Below, piece by piece: positions 16,739 through 26,780 of a DNA stretch of 64,000 nt. Every line of letters begins with the position of its first letter. Position 1 is the first letter of the stretch. Below the pieces are notes generated by a model. That model was not told where the DNA came from and did not search any database. It saw only the letters and a list, made by a program, of their open reading frames with translations. The stretch is taken from contig DHZH01000003.1 in NCBI GenBank assembly GCA_002414385.1, positions 1-64,000 on the forward strand, given 5' to 3'. Source of the stretch: Gammaproteobacteria bacterium UBA5109. Lineage in GTDB: Bacteria > Pseudomonadota > Gammaproteobacteria > Pseudomonadales > Pseudohongiellaceae. The translations under genes and the position numbers were made by a program.

Positions 16739-18505
16739 ATGCAAAAACAATATCTGGAAAGAATCTTTCCCTGTCTGCGCTGGCTGCAAGACTATAATCG
16801 TGGACAATTCAGCAGCGACCTGATTGCTGCAGTCATTGTTACCATGATGCTGATTCCGCAGTCACTGGCTTACGCCTTGCTGGCCGGAGTCTCGCCGCAG
16901 GTGGGGCTGTACGCCAGTATCCTGCCACTGATACTTTATGCCATTTTCGGCACCAGCCGTACTCTCTCGGTCGGGCCGGTTGCTGTTGCATCGCTGATGA
17001 CGGCTGCTGCCATTGGCAACCTGGGTGTGGAAAATGATCTGGATTATCTGAACGCAGCCATCATGCTGGCTTTTCTGTCCGGTGTGTTTTTGATTCTCAT
17101 GGGCTTGCTCAAGCTCGGCTTTCTTGCCAATTTTCTGTCCCATCCAGTGGTCTCGGGTTTTATCACGGCCTCAGGAATTATTATTGGCTTCAGCCAGCTT
17201 AAACATATCCTCGGAATCCAGGCCAGCGGTGATAACCTGATTGATCTTGGCGAAACCTTGCTGACCAATATTGCGGACGTTAATCTGGTAACCATGGCAC
17301 TGGGTTTTTCGGTGCTGGCATTTTTGTACTGGTCGCGTCGTGGCCTGAAACGTCGCCTGACAGCCCTGGCAGGTCCGGTTCCGGCCCTGCAATTGATTCC
17401 CCGCATTGCCCCGGTGCTTGCCATTCTGCTCAGTTCGGTGGTGGCTTATGCCTTTACCCTGGGGGATTATGGTCTGGCACTGGTTGGTGAGATTCCTGCC
17501 GGATTACCTTCTCCGGTATTGCCGAATTTCAGCAATGGTACCTGGGTGGATCTGATTATGCCGGCAATTCTGATTTCCATCATTGGTTATGTGGAGTCGG
17601 TATCGGTTGGCCGTACGCTGGCGGCGAAAAGGCGCCAGAAAATCAATCCGAATCAGGAACTGATCGGTCTGGGTTCAGCCAATATCGGCTCGGCGGTTTC
17701 CGGTGGTTTCCCCGTGACCGGCGGTTTTTCGCGTTCCGTGGTGAATTTTGATGCCGGTGCCGAAACTCCCCTGGCCAGTTTCATGACTGCGATTGCTATT
17801 GCCATTGCAACCCTGACACTGACCGGGGCGCTGGCCTTTTTGCCAAATGCGACCCTGGCCGCCACTATTATTGTCGCCATTTCCGGTCTGATAGATTTTG
17901 GCGTCCTGAAAAGTACCTGGAAGTATGCAAAATCTGATTTCATGGCAGTCTTTGCCACCATTGTTATTACCCTGCTGGCCGGGGTGGAAATGGGCGTGCT
18001 GTCCGGTGTGCTGATTTCAATCTTTCTGCACTTATATAAAACTTCCCGTCCGCATATTGCCGAGGTTGGTCAGATTCCGGGGACCGAACACTTTCGTAAT
18101 GTTGACCGGCATACGGTTATTACCCACCCTGGCATTCTCACGCTGCGTCTCGACGAAAGCCTGTATTTCCCCAATGCAACTTATCTGGAAGACCAGATTT
18201 TAAAACGAATCGCCGACAGTGAAGATCTAAAACATATTATCCTGATGTGTACGGCAATCAATGAAATAGATGTCAGTGCGCTGGAAATTCTTGAGGCTCT
18301 GAATCAATACCTGAAGGATCTGGGTATTGGCTTTCATCTGTCAGAAGTAAAGGGCCCGGTAATGGACAGCCTGAAAAATACTTCCTTTCTGGAACATCTG
18401 AACGGACAGGTTTTCCTGTCCCAGCATCAGGCAATACAGGGTCTGCTGCAGCGGCGTTATGAGCGGGCCCGACAGGATCCGGATTATATTGATTATCAGA
18501 TATAG
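16739..18505 (+). CDS. SulP-family anion permease with STAS domain
   Basis: Inner-membrane transporter of 588 residues. The SulP signature region reads LIPQSLAYALLAGVSPQVGLYAS, given in part as IPQSLAYALLAGVSPQVGLY, followed by about eleven further helices and a cytoplasmic STAS domain over roughly the last 130 residues (TLRLDESLYFPNATYLED, INEIDVSALEILEAL). Family members move sulfate, bicarbonate or other anions. As the last gene of the sulfide-oxidation cluster, only seven bases after the SQR fusion, export or uptake of sulfite/sulfate is the likely role, but this is inference. Confidence 0.9.
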   Translation: MQKQYLERIFPCLRWLQDYNRGQFSSDLIAAVIVTMMLIPQSLAYALLAGVSPQVGLYASILPLILYAIFGTSRTLSVGPVAVASLMTAAAIGNLGVENDLDYLNAAIMLAFLSGVFLILMGLLKLGFLANFLSHPVVSGFITASGIIIGFSQLKHILGIQASGDNLIDLGETLLTNIADVNLVTMALGFSVLAFLYWSRRGLKRRLTALAGPVPALQLIPRIAPVLAILLSSVVAYAFTLGDYGLALVGEIPAGLPSPVLPNFSNGTWVDLIMPAILISIIGYVESVSVGRTLAAKRRQKINPNQELIGLGSANIGSAVSGGFPVTGGFSRSVVNFDAGAETPLASFMTAIAIAIATLTLTGALAFLPNATLAATIIVAISGLIDFGVLKSTWKYAKSDFMAVFATIVITLLAGVEMGVLSGVLISIFLHLYKTSRPHIAEVGQIPGTEHFRNVDRHTVITHPGILTLRLDESLYFPNATYLEDQILKRIADSEDLKHIILMCTAINEIDVSALEILEALNQYLKDLGIGFHLSEVKGPVMDSLKNTSFLEHLNGQVFLSQHQAIQGLLQRRYERARQDPDYIDYQI

Positions 18506-18526
18506 TGGATGGTTTTATATCCGTAG

Positions 18527-18820
18527 TCAGTCTATCCTGCCTGAATTGGAAATAGCCTGTTCCCAGTAAACAATATCGGTTCCAACTTTTGTTTTGAGCC
18601 CGCCAAGGGTGGTACTGACATCGACTTTATCAAGCATGACTTCCAGCTGAATCCGCTTGCGCCGACCAGTGACCTGCTCGGCAAGACTCATGTCCGGGAA
18701 AGCACCATGACCATGTACATGGTAAGACGTAAAGCCGGAAACCTTCGGCTGAGCCAGCAGGTAATCTACCAGTTCTTCTTCCAGCTCCGGATTGATATTC
18801 AACACCAGTAAAGTCTGCAT
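18527..18820 (-). CDS. DUF3240 small protein of metal-efflux operons
   Basis: Protein of 97 residues of the DUF3240 family, which has a PII-like ferredoxin fold and is repeatedly found just after czcA-type genes. Visible features are MQTLLVLNINPELEEELVDY, a histidine-rich stretch YHVHGHGAF that could bind metal, and RKRIQLEVMLDK. It overlaps the CzcA gene by one base on the same strand and is the last gene of the efflux operon. A regulatory or metal-sensing role is inferred from context. Confidence 0.8.
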   Translation of the reverse strand: MQTLLVLNINPELEEELVDYLLAQPKVSGFTSYHVHGHGAFPDMSLAEQVTGRRKRIQLEVMLDKVDVSTTLGGLKTKVGTDIVYWEQAISNSGRID

Positions 18821-21800
18821 CAGCTTGTCCTCATGTGTGGTGTGCGATGGAAACGCCGGTATATCACTGGCAACAGGAATAATGTCAGCAGGGTAGAGCT
18901 GATCAGTCCGCCGATTACTACGATGGCCAATGGTTTTTGAATTTCCGAACCGGGACCGGTTGCCAGCAGTAAGGGCACCAGTCCAAAGGCACAGATAGTG
19001 GCAGTCATCATGACCGGACGCAGCCTGCGCATAGCCCCTTCACGCACAACCTGGGAAATCTCCATGCCCTTGGCGAGCAGATGATTAAAATGGGACATCA
19101 TTACCACTCCATTAAGTACGGCAATCCCCAACAGTGCAATAAACCCGACGGAAGCCGGCACCGACAGGAATTCACCGGTAAGCCACAGGGCAATCACACC
19201 ACCAGTCAGGGCAAATGGGATATTCGAAAGTACGATGAGAGTCTGTTTGATTGAGCGGAAAGTCAGAAACAGAATGAATGCAATCAGGGCCAGCGCAACC
19301 GGAATTACCAGACCAAGCCGGGCAGCAGCACGTTGCTGGTTTTCAAATTCACCTCCCCATTCAACGGTATAGCCTTCGGGCAGATCTACCGAGTTGTTAA
19401 CAGCATTTCTGGCTTCGTCGACAAAACCAACCAGGTCACGATCTTCCACATTGGTACGAATAACGGCAAAGCGCTGTCCGGATTCACGGTTTATACTGAC
19501 CGGGCCTTCGACTCTTTCAATTTGCGCGATTTCCGAGAGGGGAATAACCGTGCCATCGGGCAGATTGATAAAATTGTTGCGCATCAATTCAAGGCCATCA
19601 CCCTGTAAACGATTGTAGCGTATTACCAGCGGAACCCGGGCTCCGCCTTCAATAACATTGCCAACATTCAGACCTTCAACTTCCGAACGCAGGCGGGTCT
19701 GCAATTCCTCTGCATTGATACCCAGTTGTCCGGCACGATAGCGGTCAACATTGATCTGCAGGTACTGCGCACCTTCGTTGATGGTAGCCACGGTATCAAT
19801 ACTGCCGGGAATGGTTTCAATGGTCGCAGCAATTTCCTGGGCATAAGTATTAAGCTGCTCAAGATCATTGCCGAACAGCTTGATTGCCACATCGCCGCGG
19901 GAACCGGTAAGCATTTCCGAGACGCGCATATCAATTGGCTGGGTAAAACCGAAATTGATCCCGTAAAAACGGGCCAGCACATTGCGTAATTGATCTTCAA
20001 GTTCCTCTTTACTGCCAGCCAGCCACTGGTCTGTCGGTTTTAACTGCAAAAACATATCGGTTTCATTCAGGCCCATCGGGTCCATACCGATTTCATCCGA
20101 ACCGCTGCGGGAGACTACCCGGGTAACATCAGGAACTTCCGCCATAATGGCACGTTCAACCTGTTGCACCATACGGGTTGTAGTTTCGAGGTTAATGGAA
20201 GGTACAGACTCAAGCTGAATAATGATGTCCCCTTCGTCCATGGTGGGCATAAAGGTCTTGCCGACGTAGGGAAACAGAGCGACTGTCAGAATCAGTAATG
20301 CGGTGGCAAAACCCAGCAGGTACTGCGGTCTCGCCAGGTTCCAGTCCAGTAACGGGCCATAAATTTTATGCAGGGTACGGCTCAGCCAGGGTTCTTTATG
20401 GGCATCCGCTTTTACTACAAAGGAAGCGATTACCGGAATCAGGGTCAGGGACAAGGCCAGTGAACCGATCAGGGCGAACACGATAGTCAAGGTCACCGGG
20501 CCGAACAGTTTGCCTTCCAGACCTTCCAGCGTCAGCAGGGGCAGGAATACAATGATGATAATCAGAATTCCGGAAGTCACCGGGACGGCAACATCCTTGA
20601 CTGCCCTGAAGACGATATGCAACAGGGGCAGGGATTTCTGTCCTTCAGTTCGTTGGGCCAGGGATGACACGATGTTTTCAACAATCACAATCGAGGCATC
20701 AACCAGCATGCCGATGGCAATGACCAGTCCTCCCAGACTCATGAGGTTGGCGGACATGCCCATGCTGTTCATCATGATGAAAGTCACCAGTGCGGACATG
20801 GGTAATACGATTGCCACAGTGAGGGCAGCACGGATATTGCCGAGAAACAGTCCCAGCAGAATGATGACCAGGACAACGGCTTCAATCAGCGCTTTGCCTA
20901 CCGTCCCCACAGCACCCTCGATCAGCACACTGCGGTTATAAAACACCTGTGTTGTGGTCCCTTCCGGCAATGTCGCCTGTAATTCTTCCAGCTTGCTTTC
21001 AACACCGGCGACAACTTCTCTGGCATTGGCGCCGCGAAGACCAATGACCAGCCCCTGAACGGCCTCGGCGGTACCATCGGCTGTTACACTGCCATAACGC
21101 TCGAGAGAACCGGTTGATATCCTCGCGACTTCTGACAGGGGAATATGCTCACCGGCAGCATTGATAACCTGGATATTACCAATATCACTGAAGGAACCGA
21201 TGGCGCCAGCGACCCGAACCAGAATGGCTTCCTCGCCCTGGTCAATACGGCCGGCACCATCATTCTGGTTATTCATGCTGAGTGCTTCAATAATATCCTC
21301 ATTACTGATTTGCAGACTCACCATCATTTCCCGACGCGGCATGACCTCATAGGTTTTTACAAATCCACCCAGCGAATTCACATCAGCAACTCCCGGCACG
21401 GTGCGCAGGGCAGGCCGGATTGTCCAGTCCAGCAGAAAGCGTTTTTCTTCCAGGCTCAACTCCTCACTTTCGATGGTGAACATGAACATATCCCCCAGTG
21501 GCGTACTCATCGGCGCCAGTCCGCCACTGATTCCAGCAGGCAGATCTTCCCAGACATTGTTCAGCCTTTCTGCAACCTGCTGTCGCGCCCAGTAAATATC
21601 GGTACCTTCTTCAAAATCCAGGGTAATGGAGCTTAAGGCATATTTGGTGATGGAGCGCAGAATATCCTGTTGCGGGATGCCCAGCAGTTCCACTTCCACT
21701 GGTTGGGTAATGAGAGTTTCCACTTCCTCCGGGGTCATGCCGGGTGCCTTGATAATGATTTTCACCTGGGTAGGAGAAATATCCGGAAAGGCATCAATCG

Positions 21801-21903
21801 GCAGATTCATCATGGCGCGCACGCCAAACCCGGTCAGTATGATTGCCAGCAGGCAGATCATCAGGCGCTGGCTCAGGGAAAACTGGATAAGTTGAGTGAA
21901 CAT
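18820..21903 (-). CDS. czcA: heavy-metal RND efflux pump, inner-membrane permease (CzcA-like)
   Basis: RND transporter of 1027 residues, the normal size for the heavy-metal branch. It has the 1+5 and 1+5 helix plan with two large periplasmic loops; the fourth-helix region reads LVIAIGMLVDASIVIVEN with the proton-relay Asp, and LPIDAFPDISPTQV near the N-terminus is typical of CzcA/CusA proteins. Working with CzcB and the outer-membrane CzcC it would expel divalent or monovalent metal cations from the periplasm. The metal cannot be fixed from sequence; DUF3240 next door favours a Co/Zn/Cd/Ni type. It shares its start with the end of czcB (ATG/TAA overlap). Confidence 0.92.
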   Translation of the reverse strand: MFTQLIQFSLSQRLMICLLAIILTGFGVRAMMNLPIDAFPDISPTQVKIIIKAPGMTPEEVETLITQPVEVELLGIPQQDILRSITKYALSSITLDFEEGTDIYWARQQVAERLNNVWEDLPAGISGGLAPMSTPLGDMFMFTIESEELSLEEKRFLLDWTIRPALRTVPGVADVNSLGGFVKTYEVMPRREMMVSLQISNEDIIEALSMNNQNDGAGRIDQGEEAILVRVAGAIGSFSDIGNIQVINAAGEHIPLSEVARISTGSLERYGSVTADGTAEAVQGLVIGLRGANAREVVAGVESKLEELQATLPEGTTTQVFYNRSVLIEGAVGTVGKALIEAVVLVIILLGLFLGNIRAALTVAIVLPMSALVTFIMMNSMGMSANLMSLGGLVIAIGMLVDASIVIVENIVSSLAQRTEGQKSLPLLHIVFRAVKDVAVPVTSGILIIIIVFLPLLTLEGLEGKLFGPVTLTIVFALIGSLALSLTLIPVIASFVVKADAHKEPWLSRTLHKIYGPLLDWNLARPQYLLGFATALLILTVALFPYVGKTFMPTMDEGDIIIQLESVPSINLETTTRMVQQVERAIMAEVPDVTRVVSRSGSDEIGMDPMGLNETDMFLQLKPTDQWLAGSKEELEDQLRNVLARFYGINFGFTQPIDMRVSEMLTGSRGDVAIKLFGNDLEQLNTYAQEIAATIETIPGSIDTVATINEGAQYLQINVDRYRAGQLGINAEELQTRLRSEVEGLNVGNVIEGGARVPLVIRYNRLQGDGLELMRNNFINLPDGTVIPLSEIAQIERVEGPVSINRESGQRFAVIRTNVEDRDLVGFVDEARNAVNNSVDLPEGYTVEWGGEFENQQRAAARLGLVIPVALALIAFILFLTFRSIKQTLIVLSNIPFALTGGVIALWLTGEFLSVPASVGFIALLGIAVLNGVVMMSHFNHLLAKGMEISQVVREGAMRRLRPVMMTATICAFGLVPLLLATGPGSEIQKPLAIVVIGGLISSTLLTLFLLPVIYRRFHRTPHMRTS

Positions 21904-22985
21904 TATTCGCCTCCGAGTCCCAGCTGAATGCCTTTGAGGATAGCGCCGCCGCGAATGACCACCTGCTCACCAGGAATAATACCGCTGGCTGCAACATAAT
22001 CAGCACCGGCAGGGCGCAATTGCAGAGACCGCACTTCAAAGCCTTCAGCGTTGCGTACATAGACGACAGTGTCATTGCCATTGTGGATTACCGCATCACC
22101 CGGAATGTGTACGCCGTTTTCATCCGGCGGAATAATCAGTGTCACTACCTGGCCAACCATATAATCAGTTGTTGCATTGAAGCTGGCCAGTATGCCCACA
22201 GTCTGGGATTGCGTATCAATTTCACTGTCTTTCTGGCGCAGGGTCAGAGGCGTGTTGCCCCCCTGTAACCTGAGCACCTGCCCGGGAGATAGTCTTGTAG
22301 CGGCACGCGCCGGAATTTCCGCACTGATCCAGCGTTGCTGACTGCCGATACTGGCTATGGGCGTGTTACTTTCTGCATAGGAGCCGACTGAATACATCAA
22401 ATGGTCGACAGTACCCTGTGCCGGGCTGCGCAAGGTATAGCTACCCGCTTGTGCATTATCTTGTTCCAGTGCCACCAGGGATTCTGTCGTGAATCCTGCC
22501 AGTGCCAGCCTGGATTCAAGAATCTGCAGGGCACTTTGTGCCTGCTGGAAATTACGTTGTGTCTGCCGCAGGCGTTGCATTGAAATTATGCCCTGATCCA
22601 GCAATATCCGGTCCTTTTCCATTTCAAACTGAAACTGTTCAAGCTCATAACGGGCTGCATTCCACTCGTTTTGCAAACCCAGTAATTCCTGGCTCTGGAT
22701 GATGACCAGGGCATCACCCTGTTCAACACTTTGCCCAGGTTCGACCAGCCAGCTTTGTATAATTCCGGCATAGGGGATATTGAGCATGGAAGTCGTCATC
22801 GGTGAATTGACAACAGTTGCGGGGAAACTGTCACCGATGCTGTTGTCAATATTCCTGACCGGGCTGAGCATGATGCCGAGTGTTGCGATATCAGTGTCAT
22901 TCAGGCGAATGATTTCCTGAGCCTGCGAAGGGATCAGCATAATGCTGCCCAGCAGGAAGAAGCTTACAGTTTTAAACAGTTTCAT
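21903..22985 (-). CDS. czcB: RND efflux periplasmic adaptor (CzcB-like)
   Basis: Membrane-fusion protein of 360 residues with a signal peptide (about 1-22, ending PSQAQE). It has the barrel-sandwich hybrid halves (GIIQSWLVEPGQSVEQGDAL and the return strand SPAQGTVDHLMYSVGSYAE), a helical hairpin between them and the beta-barrel region. It bridges the CzcA pump and CzcC channel. It overlaps czcC by four bases upstream and touches czcA downstream, consistent with one operon. No extra His-rich metal-binding extension is seen. Confidence 0.9.
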   Translation of the reverse strand: MKLFKTVSFFLLGSIMLIPSQAQEIIRLNDTDIATLGIMLSPVRNIDNSIGDSFPATVVNSPMTTSMLNIPYAGIIQSWLVEPGQSVEQGDALVIIQSQELLGLQNEWNAARYELEQFQFEMEKDRILLDQGIISMQRLRQTQRNFQQAQSALQILESRLALAGFTTESLVALEQDNAQAGSYTLRSPAQGTVDHLMYSVGSYAESNTPIASIGSQQRWISAEIPARAATRLSPGQVLRLQGGNTPLTLRQKDSEIDTQSQTVGILASFNATTDYMVGQVVTLIIPPDENGVHIPGDAVIHNGNDTVVYVRNAEGFEVRSLQLRPAGADYVAASGIIPGEQVVIRGGAILKGIQLGLGGE

Positions 22986-24232
22986 GGCATGACTCCAATG
23001 GTCTGGTTAAATTCGGTGATAAGTCGCTCGCGCTTTAAGACAAGAAGTTCGCTTTCTTTGCGAGCGGCAAGGACTTCCTGCAGAGCCAGAATGATCTGGG
23101 TCAGAGTGATTTCACCCTGGGTGAAAGCTGTGCGTGACATCTGCCAGCGTTGTTCACTGAGTTCAAGTTGCTGCTCAGCAAGAATGATGCTCTCTTCAGT
23201 AATGAATAATTCATGCTCAACTTCATGCAGTGCCTGATTCAGATTGCGCCAGGTATTCTGGTAGAGTACTTCTGCGTCTGTCTTGTCCCGCTGCACCGAA
23301 CTGGCCTGGCTGTTAACAACATTACGGGCCCCAAAAGGAATACTGAGTGACAGGGCAATGCTGTCTTCATAGGGCATCAGGCCGTCACTGCGCTGTCGTC
23401 TGCTACCCAGACTGATAACGGGACTGCCTTTGGCAGAAGCCAAAGCTGATTGATACCGGGCTTCCGCCAGTTCTATGTCAGAAGCCAGATACAGAAGCTG
23501 AGGATGCATGACAGAAATATCTTCCTGGGCGCTCAGTGTTTCCGTGTACAGATAGTCGGGTCTGGTTTGCATCCCGGTCAGGACTTCATATTCCCGCTCT
23601 GCATCAACCAGCAGTGCTTCAGTTTCCAGCTCGGTACGGCGTTGCTGGAGCAGGAGGTTTTCAGCCTGTAACAGGTCAAGTCGTGCAAGTTCACCGGAAT
23701 CAAGTAGCTGCCGGGTTATAGTGACGAGGTCTTCGGCATTCTGTGTTGCTTCACGCTCGAGGGCCAGCGCAGCTTCAGCCTCACTGATGTTGGCCAGAAC
23801 ATTTCTCACGCGACCGGCTATGTAGTGACGCAGTGAGTTTTCCCAGGTGCTGAACTGTTCGGAATAGGCGTCACTCAGTAATCTGCCATTGCCCCATTCA
23901 GATGGGCGCTTGAGTTGTAACTGGATCGCATACTCAATTTCACGATAACCACGATCATCAAAAGTACGGTCATCGTAGTAACTCAGTGATAACTGCGGGC
24001 GTCCGTTAAACCAGTTATCGGCAATGGCGTCATAGCTGCTAACCTGTTGCTGACGCACATCCCTTTCCAGTATTTCCGGTGCATTTTCCAGGGCACTGTT
24101 GAATATTTCACTAAAAAGGATAGTGGAGCTGGTTTGCAATGCTTCGTGGTCGCCCTGTGCAGCCTGCACAGCAGACACTGTCAAAAGCAGCATTAATATG
24201 CTGCCACAGGATAATGTCATTTTTCGTTTCAT
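22982..24232 (-). CDS. czcC: TolC-family outer-membrane efflux channel (CzcC-like)
   Basis: Outer-membrane factor of 416 residues with a signal peptide (MKRKMTLSCGSILMLLLTVS, cleavage near VQA-AQ). The remainder is long alpha-helices rich in Glu, Gln, Leu and Ala, the TolC coiled-coil pattern in two related halves. Start 24232 is chosen over 24292 because AAGGTGAGC lies directly before it and the signal peptide begins there. It is the first gene of the efflux operon, facing the two-component genes across a shared control region. Confidence 0.88.
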   Translation of the reverse strand: MKRKMTLSCGSILMLLLTVSAVQAAQGDHEALQTSSTILFSEIFNSALENAPEILERDVRQQQVSSYDAIADNWFNGRPQLSLSYYDDRTFDDRGYREIEYAIQLQLKRPSEWGNGRLLSDAYSEQFSTWENSLRHYIAGRVRNVLANISEAEAALALEREATQNAEDLVTITRQLLDSGELARLDLLQAENLLLQQRRTELETEALLVDAEREYEVLTGMQTRPDYLYTETLSAQEDISVMHPQLLYLASDIELAEARYQSALASAKGSPVISLGSRRQRSDGLMPYEDSIALSLSIPFGARNVVNSQASSVQRDKTDAEVLYQNTWRNLNQALHEVEHELFITEESIILAEQQLELSEQRWQMSRTAFTQGEITLTQIILALQEVLAARKESELLVLKRERLITEFNQTIGVMP

Positions 24233-24286
24233 GCTCACCTTGCAGTCCTTTTCTTTGAATCGACAGGTGGCATTGTAGTGAGTGCT

Positions 24287-24446
24287 TGTCAAAAAAATGT
24301 CAAAGTTAGTTAAGTGTTTTGTCGAAAATCAAAAGAAATAGCATGAAATTGATCCTGGTCAATAATTCACGGGTTCCTGGCCGGTGAAAAAGGCATTTGA
24401 CAAATTTTTGACATTTTTTCTACGGCATAAGCATATTTGTTATGCC
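24287..24446. promoter_or_regulatory. divergent control region with 11-bp spaced TGTC half-sites
   Basis: Between czcC (minus) and the response regulator (plus). TGTC occurs at 24287 and 24298, exactly 11 bases apart, and again at 24320, a further 22. On the other strand GACA occurs at 24399 and 24410, also 11 apart. Direct repeats with helical-turn spacing are the standard sites of OmpR/PhoB-family regulators, matching the adjacent regulator. TTGACA at 24408-24413 with CATATT at 24432-24437 could be the promoter for the plus-strand genes. A perfect palindrome GGCATAA/TTATGCC lies at 24424-24446. Confidence 0.6.
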
Positions 24447-24491
24447 AGAATTAAGGAATCTCTCATTAAGTTTTAAGCTGATGCGGATTGC

Positions 24492-25184
24492 ATGAATATT
24501 TTAATTATTGAAGATAACCGGGATATTGCCGAAAACATCGCCGATTACCTTGAGCCGCTTGGTCATACCCTGGATTTTGCCGCAGATGGATTGGGAGGGC
24601 TGCACCTGGCCATTACCAAGACTTATGATGTGATTGTTCTGGATCTTATGTTGCCGGGTATGGATGGCATTACCCTTTGTCGGAAATTACGCCAGGGGGG
24701 CAAGATCAATACACCGGTGTTGATGTTGACTGCCAGGGATCAGCTTGAAGATAAACTTGAAGGCTTCAGTGCCGGAGCCGATGATTACCTGGTTAAACCT
24801 TTTTCAGTAAAGGAACTTGAAGTCCGCCTGCAGGCTCTGGTCAAACGGACTACGATCCAGCCGACAGGCAGAATATATAAAGTTGCATCATTGAGTTATA
24901 ACCCTGAAACACTGAAAGCAGAGCGCGAAGATCAACAGCTTGAACTCAATCCGATCCAGCGACGACTGCTTGAAATCCTGATGCAGCACTCCAACCGGGT
25001 AGTCAGCCGGGAAGAACTGGAGCGGCATATATGGGGAGATATGCTGCCGGATAATGATGTATTGCGGACACATATCTATGGTTTGCGAAATATCATCGAC
25101 AAACCCTTCTCCAGAAAGCTGCTCCATACTGTTCATGGCGCGGGATACCGGCTGTTTGATGAAGGGGAAGATGATGATCAGTAA
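24492..25184 (+). CDS. OmpR/PhoB-family response regulator of metal efflux
   Basis: Two-domain regulator of 230 residues. The receiver has the acidic pair IIEDNRD, phospho-acceptor Asp in VIVLDLMLPGMDG, and Lys in DDYLVKPFSV. The C-terminal winged helix includes VVSREELERHIWGD and LRTHIYGLRNIID. It is probably activated by the kinase encoded next and should control the divergent czcCBA operon through the TGTC repeats upstream. Its final codons overlap the kinase start region (by about 14 bases). Confidence 0.92.
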   Translation: MNILIIEDNRDIAENIADYLEPLGHTLDFAADGLGGLHLAITKTYDVIVLDLMLPGMDGITLCRKLRQGGKINTPVLMLTARDQLEDKLEGFSAGADDYLVKPFSVKELEVRLQALVKRTTIQPTGRIYKVASLSYNPETLKAEREDQQLELNPIQRRLLEILMQHSNRVVSREELERHIWGDMLPDNDVLRTHIYGLRNIIDKPFSRKLLHTVHGAGYRLFDEGEDDDQ

Positions 25185-26428
25185 GACCAGTTTACGGTCA
25201 AGACTCATATTGGCCCTTGTTGTTATCGTGACCCTGACCAGCACCCTGTTTGCCGGTGGCGTGATTCTTATCAAGCAACAACTGGAAGCCGTAATCTTTG
25301 GTGACATGGTCCGTGATCAGTTACAGGTATTGTCGCAGCAACTGGATAATGACGCTTTTTCCGAGGCAGCATTATTTGAAAACTGGACTTTCTACTTTGA
25401 TTCAACTACCGCGAGCGTGCCAGCAGAATTTCGCAGCCTTGAAGAGGGGTCACATCACAGCATTACTGTCGGTGAAAATTATTATCAGGTTGAAGTCGCA
25501 AACCGCGATGGCGATAAGATATTTCTAAGCTATGATATTACCGAGTGGGAAAATCAGGAGCACCGTACTCTTGAACTGCTTGCCTACGGTATCGGATTTG
25601 TTGCTCTGGCAGCCATATTTTATGGGATGGCAGGCTTCCAGAGTAGTGCTTGCGCCGGTTACTTCACTGACCGAACGGGTTTCGGGTATTCAGCCAAAGC
25701 AACGCAACGTGAGATTGTCCGCCGAGTATCAGGGCAATGAGATCGGCTTGATTGCCTCTGCCTTCGACCGTTATCTGGAAAGACTGGACCAGTTCGTTGA
25801 ACGGGAACGCTCATTTACGGCTGCAGCCAGCCACGAATTACGCACCCCACTGTCAGTAATGATGGGTGCGCTTGATGTACTGGATGCGCAGGAGCAGAAC
25901 CCTGCATCAAAACGGGCTTTGGCGCGCATCAAACGTGCCTGTGGGGAGATGCATGCATTTATTGAAGCAACCATGTTTCTTTCACGCGAAGACAGCTCAA
26001 CGATTGAACAGACTGAGAAAGCTGACCTGAAATACATCATTGAGTCACTGTGTGAAGATAATGAAGGGCTGTTGCAAGAAAAACACATCAGCTTGACTCA
26101 GGATATAAAGGAAAACCTGCAGCTTTCCCAGCCAGACAGCATTGTCAGAATCATGGTCAGCAATATACTCCGGAACGCCATTGAGCATACTGCAGAGGGA
26201 GAAATCTGTATTGTGCTGGAAAATGCTCAATTGCTTATCAGGGATACCGGCAGTGGGATTCCCAAAGCAGATTTGCCGCATGTATTTGATCGCAGCTATA
26301 CCACCAAAAAAGACGGCACCGGACTGGGCTTGAATCTGGTGAAACGGATTTGTGATCGTTTTGGCTGGCAGATCGAAATTGACAGTGAGTCAGGGAAGGG
26401 GACACAGGTTAAAGTTCAATTCGCCTGA
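25171..26428 (+). pseudogene. sensor histidine kinase, frameshifted
   Basis: Two frames together encode one kinase. The first, from ATG 25171 (AAGGGG just upstream), gives the N-terminal helix, a periplasmic sensor of about 120 residues and the second helix, then drifts to a stop at 25738-25740. The second frame supplies the HAMP-like linker (SRVVLAPVTSLTERV), H-box (AAASHELRTPL), N-box (NILRNAIEHT), and G boxes (RDTGSGIPKADL, GTGLGLNLV). Removing one G from the GGG at 25624-25626 joins them as FYGWQASRVV. The cause may be a real one-base insertion, a sequencing error or recoding. An intact protein would have about 418 residues. Confidence 0.85.
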
Positions 26429-26434
26429 GGGAAA

Positions 26435-26509
26435 TGGCTGGGGTGGTAGGATTCGAACCTACGCATGACGGAGTCAGAGTCCGTTGCCTTACCGCTTGGC
26501 TACACCCCA
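26435..26509 (-). tRNA. tRNA-Gln (anticodon CTG)
   Basis: A 75-base cloverleaf on the minus strand with encoded CCA. The acceptor stem TGGGGTG pairs with CACCCCA, the anticodon stem ACGGA with TCCGT around loop CTCTGAC, and the T loop is TTCGAAT. The anticodon CTG reads CAG glutamine codons. It begins only six bases after the kinase stop on the opposite strand. Confidence 0.95.
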
Positions 26510-26780
26510 AACAAGTGAAACTGTGTTTATGTCGAATCCTTTGCGGATTCCCTCACAAGACACAAGCCAGAGTGTCTTGCATTGGCGCCTGCCTGCACCC
26601 AGGTAGAAGGCCGCATATTAGACCAATCCTGGCCCCTCAGGTCAATCTTGCAAACACTTGTCGCAGTCAGTACTACTATCTATTTTTCCTATTAATACCA
26701 TAAAAATAATCAATTATACCGATTTCCGGAAAGGCGCTAGTATTAACAGTGAAAATTAATAGCAAAGGATGATTATTGAA

